A stretch of 64,000 nucleotides of DNA, from NCBI GenBank assembly GCA_024704765.1, contig JAKMXF010000326.1, positions 186,001-250,000 of the forward strand, read 5' to 3'. The translations under genes were made by a program, and so were the position numbers. The DNA comes from Oopsacas minuta (taxonomy: Eukaryota > Porifera > Hexactinellida > Lyssacinosida > Leucopsacidae). Under the pieces are notes generated by a model. That model saw only the letters and a list, made by a program, of their open reading frames with translations. It searched no databases and had not been told where the DNA came from. Numbering within the stretch: the stretch's first letter is position 1; every line of letters starts with the position of its first letter. Below are positions 58,692 to 64,000 of this stretch, in pieces.

Positions 58692-60364
58692 CACGGGTCT
58701 CTCAGAAAATCATATTGATCGAAAAAACGAGGTCCTTGAGATTTTTCATGATTCTTGTGTAGAATTTTGCGTAGAATCCGATTCTGTTGCCAAAAAAATA
58801 TTTCTCACACAAATTTTTGAGTTATTTTATATTTTTTTGTAAAAAAAAAATTTTTTTAGTTCCCATTTTTATATGTTGTCGGGTTGCTAATTTATCATAT
58901 TAGAATCATCGTTATCACTCATACATTGAATATAATACATCCATCAGTCACATATAGAATAAATTAAGTACTTATAAAATTAACGAAATTAATTTCCTTG
59001 ACAGCATTTAGTAGGTTTTCGCCGTAATTTTCTAGAGACTCGCTACATTGATAATTTCTCCAAACTTTGATGAATCGAGAATGAGCTGATTCAGCTGCCT
59101 GCTCTGAAACGGCGCCCAATCCCATACCAACTGGAAGGAATTTGGTGATAAATGGGATAACATGTCTGCACACTATATGGACTTTTGTTGAACAATTCAG
59201 CCCAGTTAATTTGAATGCTTCTTCAAATTGAAATATCGCCAGTTTGTAATCACCTTGTATCTTTTGCCCAAAACATGTCCTCACTACCTCTGAAAATCGC
59301 TTTAAAGCAATGCTGGATGAGTTGCTAATTGGAAAACCAATCTGCTCAACCATCAATGTAATTTTCCGCATTGCATTACCTTCAAATGCGCCTCCATGGT
59401 AAGAACTTCGAGATATGTTATTGTGCTTCAGTAATAATTCATGTGTAACTAACTCTTCTTCAGACATTGTAGCCACGATCGCATTGTACAACTTCTGACC
59501 AACCCCTAACAAAAGATGTAACTCGGGAATATTGAACATCTGCATGTAGTCAACCATCCATACACCAAGAGCCTCCATATCTTCTACACCATCACAGTCA
59601 ATCGCATGATTCTTTGAGTCGGAGTTATATTCTTCACACAATTTTTGGTACATCTCTGCATGATGTGCTGATGATCTTGATTTGAATTCGACATGATCCA
59701 ATCCACTTTTAGCATCCCATACACACCAAATGCATGGGTAACGTCCAAGCATAATACCCAGACAGAGAGCAGCGGCTTTGAGATCAAAGGTAAAAGATAC
59801 AAGGTGATTACAAACTGGCGATATTTCAATTTGAAGAAGCATTCAAATTAACTGGGCTGAATTGTTCAACAAAAGTCCATATAGTGTGCAGACATGTTAT
59901 CCCATTTATCACCAAATTCCTTCCAGTTGGTATGGGATTGGGCGCCGTTTCAGAGCAGGCAGCTGAATCAGCTCATTCTCGATTCATCAAAGTTTGGAGA
60001 AATTATCAATGTAGCGAGTCTCTAGAAAATTACGGCGAAAACCTACTAAATGCTGTCAAGGAAATTAATTTCGTTAATTTTATAAGTACTTAATTTATTC
60101 TATATGTGACTGATGGATGTATTATATTCAATGTATGAGTGATAACGATGATTCTAATATGATAAATTAGCAACCCGACAACATATAAAAATGGGAACTA
60201 AAAAAATTTTTTTTTACAAAAAAATATAAAATAACTCAAAAATTTGTGTGAGAAATATTTTTTTGGCAACAGAATCGGATTCTACGCAAAATTCTACACA
60301 AGAATCATGAAAAATCTCAAGGACCTCGTTTTTTCGATCAATATGATTTTCTGAGAGACCCGTG
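58692..60364. repeat. Large inverted duplication, 574-bp and 573-bp arms
   Basis: The left arm 58692-59265 and right arm 59792-60364 are reverse complements. The only difference I found is one base in an A/T homopolymer (ten A versus nine T near 58841 and 60208). The spacer 59266-59791 is 526 bp. The arms contain the C-terminal coding part of the ORF at 58964-59842, so those 69 codons occur a second time on the plus strand at 59887-60093, with identical translation. The arm ends do not coincide with recognisable transposon termini. Either a very recent inverted duplication or an assembly or amplification artefact. Confidence 0.93.
58964..59842 (-). CDS. Unclassified transposon-type ORF, probably partial
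   Basis: Intact 292-codon frame, minus strand. The first residues (ISPVCNHLVSFTFDLKAAAL) look like the middle of a longer protein, so the ATG at 59842 is probably not the native start. Further features are YPCIWCVWDAKSG (Cys pair), PELHLLLGVGQKLYNAIV, YHGGAFEGNA, and VCRHVIPFITKF with EQAAESAHSRF near the end. I know this combination from repetitive, uncharacterised invertebrate proteins; catalytic function is unknown. It begins exactly where the right arm of the hairpin starts to diverge from the spacer, so the 5' part may have been replaced by the inverted copy. The 69 C-terminal codons are duplicated in inverted orientation. Confidence 0.6.
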   Translation of the reverse strand: MLLQIEISPVCNHLVSFTFDLKAAALCLGIMLGRYPCIWCVWDAKSGLDHVEFKSRSSAHHAEMYQKLCEEYNSDSKNHAIDCDGVEDMEALGVWMVDYMQMFNIPELHLLLGVGQKLYNAIVATMSEEELVTHELLLKHNNISRSSYHGGAFEGNAMRKITLMVEQIGFPISNSSSIALKRFSEVVRTCFGQKIQGDYKLAIFQFEEAFKLTGLNCSTKVHIVCRHVIPFITKFLPVGMGLGAVSEQAAESAHSRFIKVWRNYQCSESLENYGENLLNAVKEINFVNFIST

Positions 60365-60746
60365 CCGTATACACATCTAGTATAGAATCTTGATAGTACT
60401 GAGGTAAACAGTGTTGGAATTAAGTGGGGATCTTATGAGTCTCATCAGGTCAGCTATAAGAGATAAGTACGATATAGTTTTTTAAGCTTTGTTTCGTCAG
60501 ACTTCGCGATTAATGTAATGCAATTCTTCACACTCGCTGATAGAATACAATTTGAAACAGTCATTACAAATTTATGTAAAATACCCCATCATCATACTCT
60601 AGAATCATATAATTGTCTCCATTTTCCAAATGTTACTCTTCAATTATTGACATACTTATGCGCAATAATAAACTTTGGCATGGGCCAATAAAATTTTTCA
60701 TAGAATTTTGAGGTGTCTATCTTCATAAATGTCTCGTTAATAACAT
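60365..60746. other. Spacer between hairpin and P-like element
   Basis: AT-rich, no coding signal. It may include the 3' end of the P-like element, but no terminal repeat was identified. Confidence 0.35.
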
Positions 60747-63147
60747 TCACATAATCAATAACGGTAAGTGATGGAAACATAAGTGAACATCTATCAAACT
60801 CAACAAGTATATATTGATAAACAAATATCTAATAAATTCCAATAATTTATCAGTCGTTAAGAAATTGTAACAATTGCTGCATATATTAGTATTATTCATG
60901 TAGGAAAACATGGCATAACCAGCAACATAAGTAAGCATCCAAGTTGTGAAGGACTTTTCTGAATATTGGGAACATATTATAGTGTTTCCAAGATTTATTG
61001 AATTGATCAGAATTTGAGTCTTGATAACTTACATTTTAACAAAGGCATTCAAATAATTATTCAATGGAATTGGAACCTCTCAAGATGAAATTTTTAGGAA
61101 ACAAAAATTAGAATATTTGATAGGTGGAGTCTTCCTTCACCGTCTAGTATTTGAGTAAAGGTAATATGGTAGTGGCTGCCGGACATTTGTCTACAGAATC
61201 CGAAGTGATGTTCAAAGGGGTCGTTTTGAATTCTAGCAGTTAACAAGCATTGAAAATGCATTCACGTGTGAGTCGATTAACCATCAATGGTAATGTCATA
61301 CAGGTATGCCTAAAGCTAGTAAAAGTTTGCAGTGTTAATATCCAAATTTACCAGGTAGGGCATTCCAGCAATTTAGCCAAATTAGTACCTACCCAATAAT
61401 CTCTATAGGTGAATCGTACTGAAACAGAGTAATCATTATTGAAACTGATATTTACCCAACCCAGTTAATGTTAAAAACTCCCAAATATTACTTATTAAGC
61501 TTAGAAACTCACCGGTTAGACTATTTTCACTAAATTTCATTATCAATATTGAATGCTTTCGGTCCACAATATGTAGATTCAGGAAATATACTAAGTGGTA
61601 ACTTTACATTATGTCTTTCTAATTTTGATGACCAACAAGCTTTAGAAGTTAGACTAGGAGCCTTCTTTAGGATATTGGAAATGTCAGATTTGTATAATGG
61701 CATCAAATCCTAGATAGTAGGGGTGCAAACTCTGTAATATTTCGATGGGTTTTCTTGTGTTGACAATAAGATTTTTGATAGGAATAGAAACGCTGAAACG
61801 TCTTTTCATAATGTATCAAATTCAACCAATTGTTAAGCATGCATATTGTTATGTGAGCAATTTCAAACAATAAAATAAGAGTTTGGGTAGGGGTACAAGG
61901 ATGTGTGACTAAGGGTTGCGATGCTTTTGGTCACTAGAAAATAATGGAAATAAACTAACATTCAAAGGATACTTATCAGTACACAGAGCCTCAACGAATA
62001 AGTTACAAGCCTCAATATCGGAAATGATATGTTTGATTATGGGAAAAGAAGTTGGCTGACGAAGTGCCAAGTGGTATCAAACGAACAAGAGTCGAGAAAT
62101 TTTGGCAAGCTCGAAACCAATAATCGAAAATACAGTAGTCAGAGGATCTTCAGGGTTATTTATAGATCTGATAATTTTACCACTTTTAAAGCTCACATCA
62201 CTTAAGATATGCACTTCATCCATTTGAACAATTATGTGGCAGTCAATTTGGTCAAATGTTGTGGAAGTCTCCCTTAGAACTTTTAAGTACTAATTTTCTA
62301 ATCCGATAGGATTATTAATTTCAATATATTCCTTCGTGTGGTAGGAACAAGCAATTTGAAAATAGGATAAGTCAGAAATTGCAGGAGATTGCCCATAAAC
62401 CTGAGTCAGTATATTATAACAAAGATTATTTTCATCAGTGATTATATATTTCAGTTGGATTAAAAGTAAATTAAACAAAATTTTTATTGAACTACTGCAA
62501 ATATTAGTTTCAATAAATTCTTGATCATCACTATTAGTTAATAGAGCAGTTGCGCAAGTTTAGTTATGTTATCACGATTCATATATGAGCTTGTACTAAA
62601 ATGTTAGCGTCGGGAATTAGCGGTTGTAATGTATAAAATTCGATTTCAGATATAATGGGTTCTATTTCACATATGTCATTGATCTTGGATTCTGAGATCG
62701 GGATTGAGTGTTTTCCATGAAAAGCTTGAGTAAATATATTCTCGTCAATTTTTAGTGTCCTTTCAATGTATAGTATCTGACCTGATATGAGTATTTTTAG
62801 AAAAAAATTACATATATTTGGTGTCAGTGATAGTTCAGTCATTATTCAAATCAATTAAATCATTTTCATTTAACAAGTTTTGGAAGTTAGAATCCAAGAA
62901 TTCAACAACTTATTTCTCTGATCACCACTTCTCATCATAATTGCGTTCTGTAGCATCTCTTTCCCTAATCTCTAATTTCTTCGACCAGTCTGCTTTATCT
63001 GTTATGTAACTTGGGCAGTTGGGAAATATGGTTGGAACCGCAGTCTCCATCAAGGCCATCATCTCTCGAGGATTCACTTTCCATTCCACTCCATCAAAAT
63101 AGTTGATAATCCTCACAATGTCCTCTTCTCTGAAATGGTTGATGCAT
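60747..63147 (-). pseudogene. P-element-like transposase, THAP exon 2 to C-terminus, decayed
   Basis: After an intron acceptor at 63150-63151, exon 2 opens with VCINHFREEDIVRI and reaches the THAP-terminal AVPTIFPN motif near 63020. Downstream, with stops, the RNase H-like core appears. IIVQMDEVHILSDVSFKSGK (about 62180-62240) holds the first catalytic Asp region. DKYPLNVSLFPLFSSDQK lies near 61930-61985, and HPCTPTQTLILLFEIAHI near 61850-61900, with MLNNWL following. KAPSLTSKACWSSKLERHNV is near 61610-61675. Finally LTYVAGYAMFSYMNNTNICS (about 60885-60945) with a Cys pair matches the C-terminal block. The order is that of P-element/THAP9-type transposases, and the total span of about 2.9 kb fits. 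Lesions include a TAG near 62290 and a TGA near 62075. Inactive. Confidence 0.8.
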
Positions 63148-63416
63148 ACCTAGACGACTAATTCAGTAACTAAGTGTGATAATTATCTACGTAGCTTGCA
63201 TTTAGAAAAAATAAGATGAAAATAAGAATCAATGAGATTATGTAATCAATCCAGTAAAATTGTAATTAATTTTAGAACAGTGCTGTCTATTTTGGAATTT
63301 CGATTTGCGTGGTATTTAGAATTCTTGTAATTCAATTCCACGTAGGGTATGTATAAGACTATAAGTGAAATAAATATTAAAGTAAGAATTGAAATTTGAT
63401 TAATTAATTAACTGAC

Positions 63417-63570
63417 ACGTAGTTTAGCAATTCCCTCATAATCCTCTCTCGGTCTAGAGATAGTCCCAAACCACCTCTCATACATCCCTTTATCTTTGGG
63501 AATGAAATGTTGGCGTATGGTGCTCCTGGCTCTGGAAATTAGAATTACGTGCCGGAACGACACAAGTCAT
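63417..63570 (-). pseudogene. THAP zinc-finger exon 1 of the P-like element
   Basis: Starts ATG-ACT-TGT at 63570 (MTCVVPARNSNF). THAP domains have C-x2-4-C at this point; here the second Cys codon reads CGT (Arg), one change from TGT. A one-base loss near 63505 (the expected FHFPKD reads FHSQR) shifts the frame. After correction it continues KDKGMYERWFGTI, containing the THAP Trp, and ISRPREDYEGIAKLR up to the donor GTCAGT. Exon 2 then supplies CINHF, the third and fourth zinc ligands. The 267-bp intron is 63150-63416. Sequence-specific DNA binding is the known role of this domain. Confidence 0.75.
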
Positions 63571-64000
63571 CTTACTTTTGCATAAATTCAGAATTTCGTA
63601 ATACCTTGAGGCATGAAGAGCAGAGGCTACTAACCAATAGCGACATAGCACTGCAGTGTCACCAAGAAGGCCATTCAATGTAAGTCATTTCATGACAACA
63701 TTGTTATCATTGTGGTAAAAGGATTGTGGTCCTTTAGATTAACGACGAAAAAGTAACCCATGCCAGTTAATGCGATCCAAAATGATCCGGGGCACCACCT
63801 TTGATCGCCAAAACTGGTCGGGGTCAATTTATTATATTATTGTGTGCGTGATAAGCACTTGACCTGTTCAATGAGTTTTCTAATTCTATGAGATATTTGC
63901 CATCACAGGGTTAGTAGAGTTGGAGCGGTCAGGACCGGAAAGATCAGCAAGGTCTGTAATTTGAAAAGGTCGGTCTGGTCTGGCCCAGACCGGTGGGTCA
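63571..64000. other. Upstream repeat and partial element at the window edge
   Basis: 63550-63670 matches the diverged repeat at 43190-43340. From about 63905 to the end the sequence becomes GC-richer, with repeated GGTC(A/T)GG / GACCGG units (for example GGTCAGGACCGG), which looks like the subterminal part of another DNA transposon cut by the window end. Confidence 0.4.

Noticed and set aside
44274-64000. Upstream AK7 exon with the ATP-binding P-loop
   Set aside because: I looked for a minus-strand GPP.VGK(S/T)-like coding stretch and could not find one. It may be outside the window or missed by eye.
1-64000. tRNA, rRNA and other structured RNA genes
   Set aside because: No cloverleaf with A/B box promoters or rRNA-like segment was noticed. 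A covariance-model scan was not possible, so absence is not proven.

Overview
The window looks like AT-rich, transposon-dominated genomic DNA from an invertebrate animal. Two lines of evidence point to an animal. First, two ordinary host genes are recognisable: an ENTR1-like endosomal coiled-coil protein (1317-2192, minus) and the 3' half of an adenylate kinase 7 (AK7) gene (exons 43899-44273 and 30695-31233, minus), whose product normally sits in motile cilia or flagella. Second, the mobile elements are typical of arthropod and other invertebrate genomes: hAT with TTF/DUF4371 domains, a DD37D mariner, Tc1, Helitrons, a P-element-like THAP transposase, a MULE with a FLYWCH finger, a Gypsy-type integrase, a non-LTR retrotransposon and many MITEs. 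An arthropod is my best guess, but the sequence does not prove it. I saw no bacterial operons, CRISPR arrays, rRNA or tRNA genes.

Layout. 1-7.9 kb: ENTR1-like gene and non-autonomous inverted-repeat elements. 11.7-13.6 kb: Helitron helicase remnant. 13.94-17.44 kb: a complete 3.5-kb hAT element with 8-bp target duplications and a two-exon transposase broken by one in-frame stop. 20.5-22.3 kb: Helitron Rep-side remnant. 22.9-24.5 kb: decayed gene for a USP-like cysteine peptidase of a kind I associate with transposons. 27.2-30.0 kb: an element carrying a recurrent unclassified protein (copy A), with candidate terminal inverted repeats shared with a MITE at 7.06 kb. 30.7-44.3 kb: AK7 exons separated by a 12.7-kb intron that has absorbed a DD37D mariner, a LINE fragment, a rearranged Helitron, a Tc1 element and two MITEs. 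47.9-49.6 kb: Gypsy-type integrase remnant. 51.4-52.4 kb: unusually GC-rich MULE fragment, followed by a hAT-type MITE with a perfect 8-bp duplication. 54.3-56.0 kb: copy B of the unclassified protein. 57.7-58.3 kb: two MITEs. 58.7-60.4 kb: a hairpin with 574-bp, almost identical arms, containing another unclassified transposon ORF. 60.7-63.6 kb: a P-element-like THAP transposase pseudogene.

Function. Only ENTR1 and AK7 look like working host genes. Every transposase or helicase reading frame seen is broken by stops or frameshifts, with the hAT the nearest to intact. I found no clear multi-gene system. The most informative loose ends are the large hairpin, the terminal repeats that appear to delimit the copy A protein family, the USP-like peptidase, the P-like element, and several exon-like open stretches that I could not name.

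All identifications come from reading translations against remembered family features. No database search was run.
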